This document shows positions 16,594 to 24,196 of a stretch of DNA of 64,000 nt, one piece after another. Made by a program: the position numbers and the translations under genes. Below the pieces are notes generated by a model. It saw only the letters and a program-made list of their open reading frames with translations, had not been told where the DNA came from and did not search any database. Each line of letters starts with the position of its first letter. Position 1 is the stretch's first letter. This stretch comes from GCA-2708415 sp964353185 (GTDB taxonomy: Bacteria; Pseudomonadota; Alphaproteobacteria; Micavibrionales; Micavibrionaceae). The stretch is from assembly GCA_964353185.1 (NCBI GenBank), contig CAYGUV010000001.1:1-64000 (forward strand), written 5' to 3'.

Positions 16594-17913
16594 TTAACGA
16601 TAAGCAATCAAGCTTCCATCTTCCGATAGAAGGTAAATGACACCATTGGCAATAACGGGTGCTAACGTAACATCTTTTTTGGTTGCCAATTGACGGGTCA
16701 ATTCACCGTTTTTGGCATTATATATCGCCATAATACCATTTGTTCCCGTTAAAATCAGCTGACTATTAACCATGATTGGCCCTGACCAGAAAATTGGATC
16801 TTTACGTTTTTCAGGCTTCGCATAGCGGGGCACATCGGTGACCCATAGGCTGTTGCCTGTAGATTTATCAAGCGCGATCAGCTTATTATCGGAATTAAAG
16901 ACGAAAATATAATCATCGATAATTACAGGTGTCTCTGAGCTGCTGATGTCTTTTGCCCATTTACGCACACCAGATCGTTTATCAATAGCGACCATTTTCC
17001 CACCATAACTAACGGCATAAATAATATTATCTTCAATAACGGGGTGGGCACGAATATCAGCCAATGTTGATAGGCTGTTTAATTGTAAATTATTGATAAG
17101 TCGATCACTCCACACGACGCTTCCATTTTCAACGCGAAGGGCGGCAACGTCGCCTGATGAAAAGGCTGCAACAACGATTTGATCATCGACTGCGGGGCTG
17201 GCGGTTCCTAATAATCCTGTTCCTTCACCGGCGCCTTCATATTTCCAAAGGACAGTTCCATCGGTTACATTAAGGGCAACAATGCGGTTGTTTAACGTTT
17301 TTACAAATACGCGTCCATTATAAACAGTAGGGGCAGCGCGTGAGCCTGCATCCATTTGTGCGCGCCAAATAATTTCACCAGTTTTGCCGTTGAGGGCTAA
17401 TGTTTCGTTGTACCCGCCATTAACAAAAATAATGTTTTGGTCAAAGGCCAAGCCACCAGCGATTACAGATTCGTCTTCATTTTTAGGGCGAATATTTTTT
17501 TCCCAAATTAATTTTCCTGTTTGATCGTGAAAGGCACGGATATGTGATTTGGTATCAAGGGTGAAAACTTTTCCATCGGCAATAATTGGTTTTGCAATTA
17601 GGGGAAGGCGATCTGATCCACCTTTGCCGATATCTGATTTCCAAATTTCTTGAAGTTGTGAAAGCGCCGCACTTTCTATATTGCCCATAAAGTTTTGGGC
17701 GTTACGGCCCGCCTGCGCCCATGAAGGCGCTGGGCTTGCTAATGTAATTGCAATGTCTACTTCTTCTGATGGGGCGAAGGGAATGAGGTCTTGTTGGTAT
17801 TGAAGGACAGAGATACGCTCCCCTTCAAGAGGGGGCGCTTCTTCTTCACCACTAAAAACTGAGCAGGCGTTAAGAGCGAAAAGGACAGGGAGAAGAGCAA
17901 AAAAACGGATCAT
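16594..17913 (-). CDS. bamB: outer-membrane assembly lipoprotein BamB
   Basis: BamB is the beta-propeller lipoprotein of the BAM complex that inserts outer-membrane proteins. The 439-residue protein has a lipoprotein signal with lipobox LNAC at about Cys17, and repeated PQQ-type blades (KSHIRAFHDQTGKLIWE, NRIVALNVTDGTVLWKYE, GKMVAIDKRSGVRKWA). Its ATG overlaps the stop of yfgM by 4 bases, and der follows, so context and domain content agree. Confidence 0.93.
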   Translation of the reverse strand: MIRFFALLPVLFALNACSVFSGEEEAPPLEGERISVLQYQQDLIPFAPSEEVDIAITLASPAPSWAQAGRNAQNFMGNIESAALSQLQEIWKSDIGKGGSDRLPLIAKPIIADGKVFTLDTKSHIRAFHDQTGKLIWEKNIRPKNEDESVIAGGLAFDQNIIFVNGGYNETLALNGKTGEIIWRAQMDAGSRAAPTVYNGRVFVKTLNNRIVALNVTDGTVLWKYEGAGEGTGLLGTASPAVDDQIVVAAFSSGDVAALRVENGSVVWSDRLINNLQLNSLSTLADIRAHPVIEDNIIYAVSYGGKMVAIDKRSGVRKWAKDISSSETPVIIDDYIFVFNSDNKLIALDKSTGNSLWVTDVPRYAKPEKRKDPIFWSGPIMVNSQLILTGTNGIMAIYNAKNGELTRQLATKKDVTLAPVIANGVIYLLSEDGSLIAYR

Positions 17914-18566
17914 GATTCTTCATTCGTTGTTGGTTGTGAGTTTTTAATTTTATAGATATGTGCCAAGGCGTTTGCGCGTTGTTTTAATGTTGCGGAAACA
18001 TTTTGTGACTCGACGATAGGGGTAAGATATTCTAACGCTTGAGCATAATTTTGATTTTGTTCAGCTTCGATCGTGGCGGCTTGTAATCTGGCATGCCAAT
18101 GGAAAGGGCTTTTTTTATCGGCTAAAACGGGTTTTAAGATTTTTAAGTCTGCCGCGCTATCGCTACTATATTGTGATCGCAGTATGCGCGCCAAATCTTC
18201 CATGCCATCGTTGGGGGCGGTTTTGTTTATGATTGTATCATATGTTTTTACCGCGCCTTCTTTATCACCTTCTTCTAATTGAAGGCCAGATACTAGAAAA
18301 TTACTAATCGTGGAAACGCCTTTGCGGCTGTCTTGTGAAATAGTGTTAAGATTTTCAACTGTTAAATCATCTTCTAAGGCTGTAATTAATTTAGCGGTGT
18401 TTTTGCCATCGGCTTTTTTATCCCAACCGTTATAAAAAGAAAGCGCGCCAGTTCCTAAAATTAAAACAGCTAAAGCGGTAATAATTTTATCTTTGTGATC
18501 GTGCCAAAATTTTTCTATTTTTTCTTTTTGTAGGGCTTGATCAACTTCTTCAAAAATATCGGACAT
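17910..18566 (-). CDS. yfgM: YfgM-like membrane-anchored TPR protein
   Basis: The 218-residue protein has the YfgM layout: a short cytoplasmic N-terminus (FEEVDQALQKEKIEKFWHD), one membrane helix at about residues 29-47, and a periplasmic helical-repeat domain. E. coli YfgM associates with the Sec translocon and the periplasmic chaperone network. Its stop overlaps the bamB start. The same order in E. coli supports the assignment; sequence similarity outside the N-terminal part is weak. Confidence 0.85.
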   Translation of the reverse strand: MSDIFEEVDQALQKEKIEKFWHDHKDKIITALAVLILGTGALSFYNGWDKKADGKNTAKLITALEDDLTVENLNTISQDSRKGVSTISNFLVSGLQLEEGDKEGAVKTYDTIINKTAPNDGMEDLARILRSQYSSDSAADLKILKPVLADKKSPFHWHARLQAATIEAEQNQNYAQALEYLTPIVESQNVSATLKQRANALAHIYKIKNSQPTTNEES

Positions 18567-18646
18567 GGTTGTTTTCTCTTTACGGTTTATTTCTTATTTG
18601 CGTATATCCATAGGATAACGACTTTTACACTGTAATCATAATTTTT

Positions 18647-18675
18647 TTCAGTTCCAGCGTAAAATAAGCTATAAT
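18647..18675 (+). promoter_or_regulatory. promoter with -10 box 7 bases before ATG
   Basis: A perfect TATAAT at 18670-18675 lies 7 bases before the ATG at 18683, with a weak -35 (TTCAGT, 18647-18652) at 17-base spacing. No Shine-Dalgarno sequence is present, so transcription would start at or one base before the ATG: a leaderless mRNA. Confidence 0.6.
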
Positions 18676-18682
18676 AACAAGA

Positions 18683-19063
18683 ATGACAATGAAACCTCCG
18701 CAAACGGCAAAAATTGGCTATACTCGTAAGGAATTTGGCGCTATTTTCCAACTCTATAGTCGGAATGTTTATAAGGGGTTATTTAAAGATTTTTCTTTTT
18801 CTGAAATAAAGGGGAAATATTATATTTCTTTTCGGGAAGAGGCCGGTAAAACCCCGCTCATCACTATTGAAAAACGTCGTTTAGGTCCGGATAAGGTATT
18901 ATTTGTGGCCACAACACCCGCTCCTAAAAATCAAATAATCGAAATCGCACGGAGCGAAAAGATTGATGCCTTTATACGTCAATTAAACGGTAAAATTGAT
19001 ATTTTGCGTAATGCCAAGAAGCAATCAGATTCTGGTAATTATACGAAAAACAATTCAGCTTAA
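18683..19063 (+). CDS. uncharacterised 126-residue protein
   Basis: I do not recognise the family. The protein is basic, with no signal peptide or membrane helix. It alternates predicted strands (KGKYYISFREEAGKTPLITI, VLFVATTPAP) and ends in a helix (EKIDAFIRQLNGKIDILRN) and a polar tail. The start is supported by a TATAAT box 7 bases upstream; a second ATG lies 6 bases downstream. The gene is divergent from yfgM and precedes icd by 88 bases on the same strand. Confidence 0.75.
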   Translation: MTMKPPQTAKIGYTRKEFGAIFQLYSRNVYKGLFKDFSFSEIKGKYYISFREEAGKTPLITIEKRRLGPDKVLFVATTPAPKNQIIEIARSEKIDAFIRQLNGKIDILRNAKKQSDSGNYTKNNSA

Positions 19064-19151
19064 ACCACCCTCTTTATTGAATCCCCTATATTTATGCCTG
19101 AAACTTTTGTATTGTTAGCAACGTATAAGCTTAGACAATAAAGAGGCACGC

Positions 19152-20366
19152 ATGAGCAAAATTAAAGTAGAAAATCCAGTCGTTGAATTAGATGGTGATG
19201 AAATGACCCGCATCATTTGGAAAATGATAAAGGACCGTTTTGTTCATCCTTATCTAGATTTGGATTTAAAATACTTTGATTTATCGGTTCAAAATCGTGA
19301 CGCAACAGATGATCAGGTAACTCACGATGCGGCCAATGCCATTAAAGAGCATGGCGTTGGGGTAAAGTGCGCAACCATTACCCCAGATGAGGGGCGCGTG
19401 GAAGAATTTAATCTTAAGAAAATGTGGAAATCACCCAATGGAACAATCCGCAATATCCTTGGTGGAACAGTGTTTCGTGAGCCGATTGTCATTCAATCTA
19501 TTCCCAAATATGTCCCAACATGGGAGCAGCCTATGGTAATTGGCCGTCATGCGTTTGGGGACCAATATAAAGCGACTGATGTAAAAATTCCCGCTGCAGG
19601 TAAATTAAAAATGGTTTATGAGCCTGCCGATGGCGGCGAAGCAAAAAGCTGGGAAGTTTTTGATTTTAAAGAACCTGGCGTGGCCATGGGTATGTATAAT
19701 TTAGATGAATCCATCCGTGGGTTTGCCCGTGCTTGCTTTAATTATGGGCTGCAGAGAAATTATCCCGTTTATCTATCCACGAAAAATACGATTTTAAAAC
19801 AATATGATGGACGTTTCATGGAAATTTTTCAGGACGTATATGATGAAGAATTTAAATCTGCGTTTAAAGAAAAAGAACTTTGGTACGAGCATCGTTTGAT
19901 TGATGACATGGTTGCCTTTGCCATTAAATCAAAGGGTGGATTTGTTTGGGCCTGTAAGAATTATGATGGTGATGTGCAGTCCGATATCGTTGCACAAGGG
20001 TTTGGGTCTTTGGGGTTGATGACATCTGTGTTGCTGACGCCTGATGGAAAAACCGTCGAAGCCGAAGCCGCGCATGGTACGGTTACGCGCCATTATCGTG
20101 AGCATCAAAAAGGCAATCAAACTTCGACCAATCCTATTGCCTCTATTTTTGCATGGACGCGCGGTTTGCAATATCGCGGACAGTTTGATGGAAACGAAGA
20201 TTTGATTGAATTCAGCCAGAAATTGGAACAATCATGCGTTGAAACTGTTGAAGCAGGGCATATGACCAAAGATCTCGCTCTTTTAGTCGGAAAAGGGCAG
20301 AAATTCTTGACAACAGCGGCTTTTATGGACAAAGTCGAAGAAAATTTTAAACAGAAAGTTTCGTAA
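19152..20366 (+). CDS. icd: NADP-dependent isocitrate dehydrogenase (eukaryote-like dimeric type)
   Basis: This enzyme converts isocitrate to 2-oxoglutarate and CO2 in the TCA cycle, reducing NADP. The 404-residue protein belongs to the subfamily shared by alphaproteobacteria and eukaryotes: VVELDGDEMTRIIW at the start, SPNGTIRNILGGTVFREPI for substrate binding, LIDDMVA and NYDGDVQSDIVAQGFGSLG with metal-binding aspartates, and AAHGTVTRHYR for NADP. AAAGAGG precedes the ATG. The next gene starts one base after its stop. Confidence 0.97.
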   Translation: MSKIKVENPVVELDGDEMTRIIWKMIKDRFVHPYLDLDLKYFDLSVQNRDATDDQVTHDAANAIKEHGVGVKCATITPDEGRVEEFNLKKMWKSPNGTIRNILGGTVFREPIVIQSIPKYVPTWEQPMVIGRHAFGDQYKATDVKIPAAGKLKMVYEPADGGEAKSWEVFDFKEPGVAMGMYNLDESIRGFARACFNYGLQRNYPVYLSTKNTILKQYDGRFMEIFQDVYDEEFKSAFKEKELWYEHRLIDDMVAFAIKSKGGFVWACKNYDGDVQSDIVAQGFGSLGLMTSVLLTPDGKTVEAEAAHGTVTRHYREHQKGNQTSTNPIASIFAWTRGLQYRGQFDGNEDLIEFSQKLEQSCVETVEAGHMTKDLALLVGKGQKFLTTAAFMDKVEENFKQKVS

Positions 20367-20367
20367 A

Positions 20368-21573
20368 ATGATAAATGGTTTTTTAAAATCCTTTTTAACG
20401 TTGACCGCGATGGTCATGAGCGTTTTCGCGTTTGCACAAGCATCGATTGCGCAGGCAGCCTACAGTAAAGATTATTTTGGCGAAACAGTTGTTTATAAAG
20501 CGGATTTTGAAGATACGCTTATTCATTTGGCGCGCAACAACGGCCTTGGGTTCGTAGAATTACGGGCGGCAAACCCAAATTTAGACCCTTGGATCCCAGG
20601 GGAAAATGCCGAAATCATTTTACCCAAACAGCATTTATTGCCCGAAGCGCCGCGTAAAGGTCTTGTCATTAATTTGGCTGAAATGCGTGTTTATTATTTC
20701 AAAACACCAGGTGAAGCACCTCAGACATACCCCATTAGTATTGGCCGTGAAGGGCTTCAAACGCCAACAGGTTCAACCACAATTGTTCGTAAAAAAGAAG
20801 GGCCAACATGGACCCCAACACCAAGAATGAGAGAAGAAAAGCCAGAATTACCGCAGTCTGTTCCGCCAGGACCAGATAACCCATTGGGGACGCACGCATT
20901 ATATTTGGGGTGGCCACAATATTTGATGCACGGCACAAACAAGCCATACGGTATTGGCCGCCGCGTCAGCAGTGGGTGTATGCGTATGTATCCAGAAGAT
21001 ATTGTAAAGTTATTCCCACAAGTGCCTGTCGGCACGCCTGTAACGGTTGTTGATCAACCTGTTAAGGTGGGGTGGATTAATGATGAGCTGTATATAGAAG
21101 TAAGTCCAACACAAGATCAAGCCAAAGCAATTGAGGAAAATGGTGTCTTAAATAGTTACGAGATAACCAAAGAAGATATGGCCCGCATAAATGCGAAAGC
21201 AGGGGACAAAAAAGATATGATTGATTGGGAGTTGGTACGAAATGCCGTCAAGAACCACAGTGGTTTTCCTGTTTCTGTGACGGGTAAAGGGCAGACATTT
21301 CAATCGCAAACTGAAACAAATAAAAAGTTTGGTTTGATTGATACCAACAAGACTGAACAAGACACAACGAAGAAAGAACAAGAAAAGTTTAATGCCGTTG
21401 TCAAAGAGGCATCCAATCAGAAACAAAAGCCTGAGCAAGTGGCGATGGATGAAAAAATTTTAGAAAACAATTCTATCCAGACGGTTGTTTATACTCAAGA
21501 AGACGTTGCAGATAATACGAGCATGAGCACGACGCTTACAAATTTAAATTTACGTTCTAATGTAAATGAATAA
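20368..21573 (+). CDS. L,D-transpeptidase (YkuD domain), exported
   Basis: L,D-transpeptidases form 3-3 peptidoglycan crosslinks or attach proteins to peptidoglycan. The 401-residue protein has a signal peptide (about residues 1-31, ending AQAA), a LysM-like segment (VELRAANPNLDPWIPGENAEIILP), then the YkuD domain with catalytic motif HGTNKPYGIGRRVSSGCMRM (His188, Cys204). The C-terminal 150 residues are polar, Gln/Lys/Asn-rich and probably flexible. The layout resembles ErfK/YbiS enzymes. The gene starts one base after icd, so the two are probably cotranscribed despite unrelated roles. Confidence 0.92.
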   Translation: MINGFLKSFLTLTAMVMSVFAFAQASIAQAAYSKDYFGETVVYKADFEDTLIHLARNNGLGFVELRAANPNLDPWIPGENAEIILPKQHLLPEAPRKGLVINLAEMRVYYFKTPGEAPQTYPISIGREGLQTPTGSTTIVRKKEGPTWTPTPRMREEKPELPQSVPPGPDNPLGTHALYLGWPQYLMHGTNKPYGIGRRVSSGCMRMYPEDIVKLFPQVPVGTPVTVVDQPVKVGWINDELYIEVSPTQDQAKAIEENGVLNSYEITKEDMARINAKAGDKKDMIDWELVRNAVKNHSGFPVSVTGKGQTFQSQTETNKKFGLIDTNKTEQDTTKKEQEKFNAVVKEASNQKQKPEQVAMDEKILENNSIQTVVYTQEDVADNTSMSTTLTNLNLRSNVNE

Positions 21574-21591
21574 ATTGATTTTTATTTATTA

Positions 21592-21894
21592 TTACGCAGT
21601 CAAGGTATAAATTATGCCAAAGGCGCTAGGTGCTATGATAGGTAAAAGCAAAAAGAAGTAGCGGATATTTGTTTTTAAAAATAGAAACGCGGTACTCACT
21701 AATGCTGTGATAAACCAGACAGTTACTACTTTTTGTATGAGTATTGGTCCAAAGTTCGTTTCAATAGAATCTACTGGATACAGCCCCATATATATCAATA
21801 AGTTTGCAATAAATGGAAATAAGATCCATCCCGTTGCAATAGATAATATTAATGTCATGATCCGAAAGGCAATGTCTGATATTTTTTTATTCAT
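21592..21894 (-). CDS. small polytopic membrane protein
   Basis: This 100-residue hydrophobic protein has three or four predicted membrane helices (IMTLILSIATGWILFPF, LLIYMGLYPV, WFITALVSTAFLFL, YFFLLLPIIAPSAFGIIY). I do not recognise the family. It is convergent with the transpeptidase gene. There is no Shine-Dalgarno sequence, but TATATT lies 6 bases before the ATG, consistent with a leaderless transcript. Hydrophobic shadow ORFs can mislead, so confidence is moderate. Confidence 0.55.
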   Translation of the reverse strand: MNKKISDIAFRIMTLILSIATGWILFPFIANLLIYMGLYPVDSIETNFGPILIQKVVTVWFITALVSTAFLFLKTNIRYFFLLLPIIAPSAFGIIYTLTA

Positions 21895-21941
21895 AGGACG
21901 AATATACCGTAAATTTAATTATTTATAAAATGTTCATATTA

Positions 21942-21976
21942 AAAAAGGTTGCCTAATGAAATTAGGCAACCTTTTT
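21942..21976 (-). terminator. terminator of the small lipoprotein gene, possibly bidirectional
   Basis: AAAAAGGTTGCCTAAT and ATTAGGCAACCTTTTT form a perfect 16-bp stem around GAA. T-runs occur on both strands. It lies 24 bases past the stop of the lipoprotein gene. Confidence 0.92.
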
Positions 21977-21999
21977 AACAAAAAATTTCTTAATGGAAA

Positions 22000-22200
22000 T
22001 TATTTCATTTGTGTTTCTTCGAATACAGGCTCAGCTGAACGAACTACTGGACGACGAGTAACATTGTTGTCTGCACCAACTGTACGGTCTTCAGCGTAAG
22101 GAGCACCTGTTAGGTCTGACTCACCATTGTAGTTGTCTGCACAAGCAGCCAAAGTTACAGATGAACCCAATACCATTACTGTTAATAAGATTTTTTTCAT
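22000..22200 (-). CDS. small lipoprotein, uncharacterised
   Basis: A 66-residue protein with a lipoprotein signal peptide: MKKILLTVMVLGSSVTLAAC, where LAAC is the lipobox and Cys20 the lipidation site. The mature part of 47 residues is polar and acidic with no recognised domain. AGAAGGAAAAT is a good ribosome binding site and a strong terminator follows, so it is a monocistronic, probably well-expressed gene. Such small lipoproteins often serve envelope structure, but no function can be assigned. Confidence 0.85.
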   Translation of the reverse strand: MKKILLTVMVLGSSVTLAACADNYNGESDLTGAPYAEDRTVGADNNVTRRPVVRSAEPVFEETQMK

Positions 22201-22215
22201 TGTATTTTCCTTCTA

Positions 22216-22312
22216 CCTAAAATTAGGCTTTAATTAAACGACAGGAAGCTGTCAATTTTCAACAAATTTTGGCTTCCTTTGGAAACCTAACACTCTTATA
22301 CATTAGAGTGTT
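22216..22312 (-). promoter_or_regulatory. cluster of inverted repeats upstream of the lipoprotein gene
   Basis: Three perfect inverted repeats lie between the amidase stop and the lipoprotein start: CCTAA/TTAGG (22216-22227), GACAG/CTGTC (22240-22253) and AACACTCT/AGAGTGTT (22289-22312). On the minus strand the loop of the last one contains TGTATAAG, a possible extended -10. They probably belong to the promoter and 5' leader of the lipoprotein gene. No factor is assigned. Confidence 0.4.
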
Positions 22313-22411
22313 CCAAGTGATAATAGTTTTTTTCAAAAAATAATCAAGTATTTCAATGGTGTTACATCAATTATTTAACAAAAATTTTGTTGCCTAATTG
22401 TAAATCGCTTG

Positions 22412-23722
22412 CTAAAGCGCGTTTTTCCTCACTTGTTGGAAATAACTATCTAGACTTTTTATAAGCGCAGTAGCGATTTTTTCTTGATAATTGTTGGTTG
22501 CTAAAAGTTTTGCTTCATTATTGTTAGACATAAACCCCATTTCGAGCAGCACAGATGGAATATCTGGTGCCTTTAAAACAGCAAAACCAGCATAACGATG
22601 AGGGCGCGTTAAGGTTCGAACGCCACTTTGTTTCATATTCCCCACGACGGTATTGGCGAAAAACTTAGATTGGTTCATAGTGTCGCGCATTGCTAGGTCA
22701 ATTAAGATATTGGCAACTTCCTTATCTTCGTGACTTAGGTCAACGCCTGCGATTAAATCAACTTGGTTCTCGCGCGCTGCCAATCGCGCGGTCTGTTTAT
22801 CAGATGCTTTATTGGATAATGTGTAAATTGATGCGCCGCTAACATCAGCTTTATCAATAGAATCGGCATGAAGAGAAATAAAGAGGTCGGCTTCTTTATC
22901 TCTGGCGATGGCAACACGTTTGGATAGTTTGATATATGTATCATTTGAACGGGTGAGGGCTACACGATAGCGTCCTGTGGCCTCCAAATTGTTCTTTAAT
23001 ATTTTTGCTGCGGAAAGGGTAATATCTTTTTCGCGTGATTTATTGGGGCCAATCGCGCCTGGGTCTGCGCCGCCATGTCCAGGATCAATAACAATCAAAG
23101 GTTTGCGCAATGGGCTTACGGTCTCGCTTGGTTCTGTAGGAGGTGTTGGTTTTTTTGAAGGGGTTACACCGATTCTCTCTTTAAATTTATCAAAGTTAGT
23201 GGTTTGGTCTGTGCCTGTTTGCTCTGACAAAATTGTGCTGAGGTCTTTTGTGGTTGTGCTAAGTGTGCCAAAACTAGTCTTTTGGGCGCTGAGGTAAGCG
23301 GATTGCGAAACAGATTTAGAATCGAGAACCAATCGAATCGGGGATGAGCCTGAAGCAGGCAATATGAATGCCTTATCTATTAACGATGGGTTTTTCATAT
23401 CCATTACGATACGCATAATGCCAGTTGAGGATTGGCTCGTACGGACATCCATGACTTCTTTGTTTTTGGGCAGATCTAGATTGCCCGCTTTCCAGTCGAA
23501 AGAAGGCAGATCAATTACAATTCGATACGAGTTGTTTTCATCTTTAGGTAAAGTAAAGGCTTTAAAATTAGTATCTTGGTTCAGTTCTATGACCGTACGT
23601 AGTTTATCAGGATGTTGGCCAAAGCGAATTTTATTTATTTCTAATGCAAATGCGTTACCCGTAGCAAGCAAGAGGTAAAGAAAAAGAAACAGGCCAGATA
23701 TTGATTGAATTTTACAGGTCAT
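22412..23722 (-). CDS. N-acetylmuramoyl-L-alanine amidase with AMIN domain (AmiC type)
   Basis: This enzyme cleaves the amide bond between MurNAc and the stem peptide, mainly at division. The roughly 436-residue protein has a signal peptide ending NAFA, an AMIN domain (about residues 25-130) that directs AmiC-type amidases to the septum, a linker, and an Amidase_3 domain with zinc ligands in IDPGHGG, REKDITL and FISLHADS, and the catalytic Glu in LLEMGFMSN. The ATG at 23722 is chosen; an upstream in-frame TTG at 23731 is possible, and neither has a clear ribosome binding site. Confidence 0.93.
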   Translation of the reverse strand: MTCKIQSISGLFLFLYLLLATGNAFALEINKIRFGQHPDKLRTVIELNQDTNFKAFTLPKDENNSYRIVIDLPSFDWKAGNLDLPKNKEVMDVRTSQSSTGIMRIVMDMKNPSLIDKAFILPASGSSPIRLVLDSKSVSQSAYLSAQKTSFGTLSTTTKDLSTILSEQTGTDQTTNFDKFKERIGVTPSKKPTPPTEPSETVSPLRKPLIVIDPGHGGADPGAIGPNKSREKDITLSAAKILKNNLEATGRYRVALTRSNDTYIKLSKRVAIARDKEADLFISLHADSIDKADVSGASIYTLSNKASDKQTARLAARENQVDLIAGVDLSHEDKEVANILIDLAMRDTMNQSKFFANTVVGNMKQSGVRTLTRPHRYAGFAVLKAPDIPSVLLEMGFMSNNNEAKLLATNNYQEKIATALIKSLDSYFQQVRKNAL

Positions 23723-23865
23723 AAATAACAAATATTTTGAGAATTTTAACTATCATAGCATGCTAAATATGGCATACCGAAGGCCTAATTACGGTCTTTT
23801 GAAATTTATTTAATAGGGGGTTAGATTCTTACTTGTAACTTTATTCTATTGAGAGTAATGTTTTG

Positions 23866-23893
23866 TTGCGACACATTGTGGCTTTAGCATAAT
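23866..23893 (+). promoter_or_regulatory. candidate rne promoter
   Basis: TTGCGA and CATAAT are separated by 16 bases. This is the best sigma-70-like pair in the 474-base gap before rne, giving a leader of about 300 bases. Prediction by eye only. Confidence 0.4.
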
Positions 23894-23941
23894 TATTTGA
23901 TTTTATTTACTTTATACGGTTTCGCTAGCTTCAATGGATAG

Positions 23942-23980
23942 AAATTTTATCTTTATTTATCAAATATTAAGATAGAATTT
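23942..23980 (+). promoter_or_regulatory. long hairpin in the rne 5' leader
   Basis: AAATTTTATCTT pairs with AAGATAGAATTT (12 bp with one G-U) around 15 bases, within the long gap upstream of rne. E. coli RNase E cleaves structured parts of its own long 5' leader to autoregulate, so a structured leader here is consistent with the same logic. The rest of 23723-24196 holds no gene that I can support. Confidence 0.4.
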
Positions 23981-24196
23981 CCCGGCGCCAGATACCAGAA
24001 TATTGAGACCCCAAAGGGCTTAATTTTTGAATAAATGGTGAATTGGACATTGTTAGCGTATGGATTATCCATAACTCTAAACTCCTAAATCCGGATTATA
24101 CAAATAGATAGGCGCATTGCCTTCCTCATTTTGATTGTCGTTTCAAATTGACGGGGATTTTGCATGCGCCCAACCATTTATCGTGGAGATAATAAA

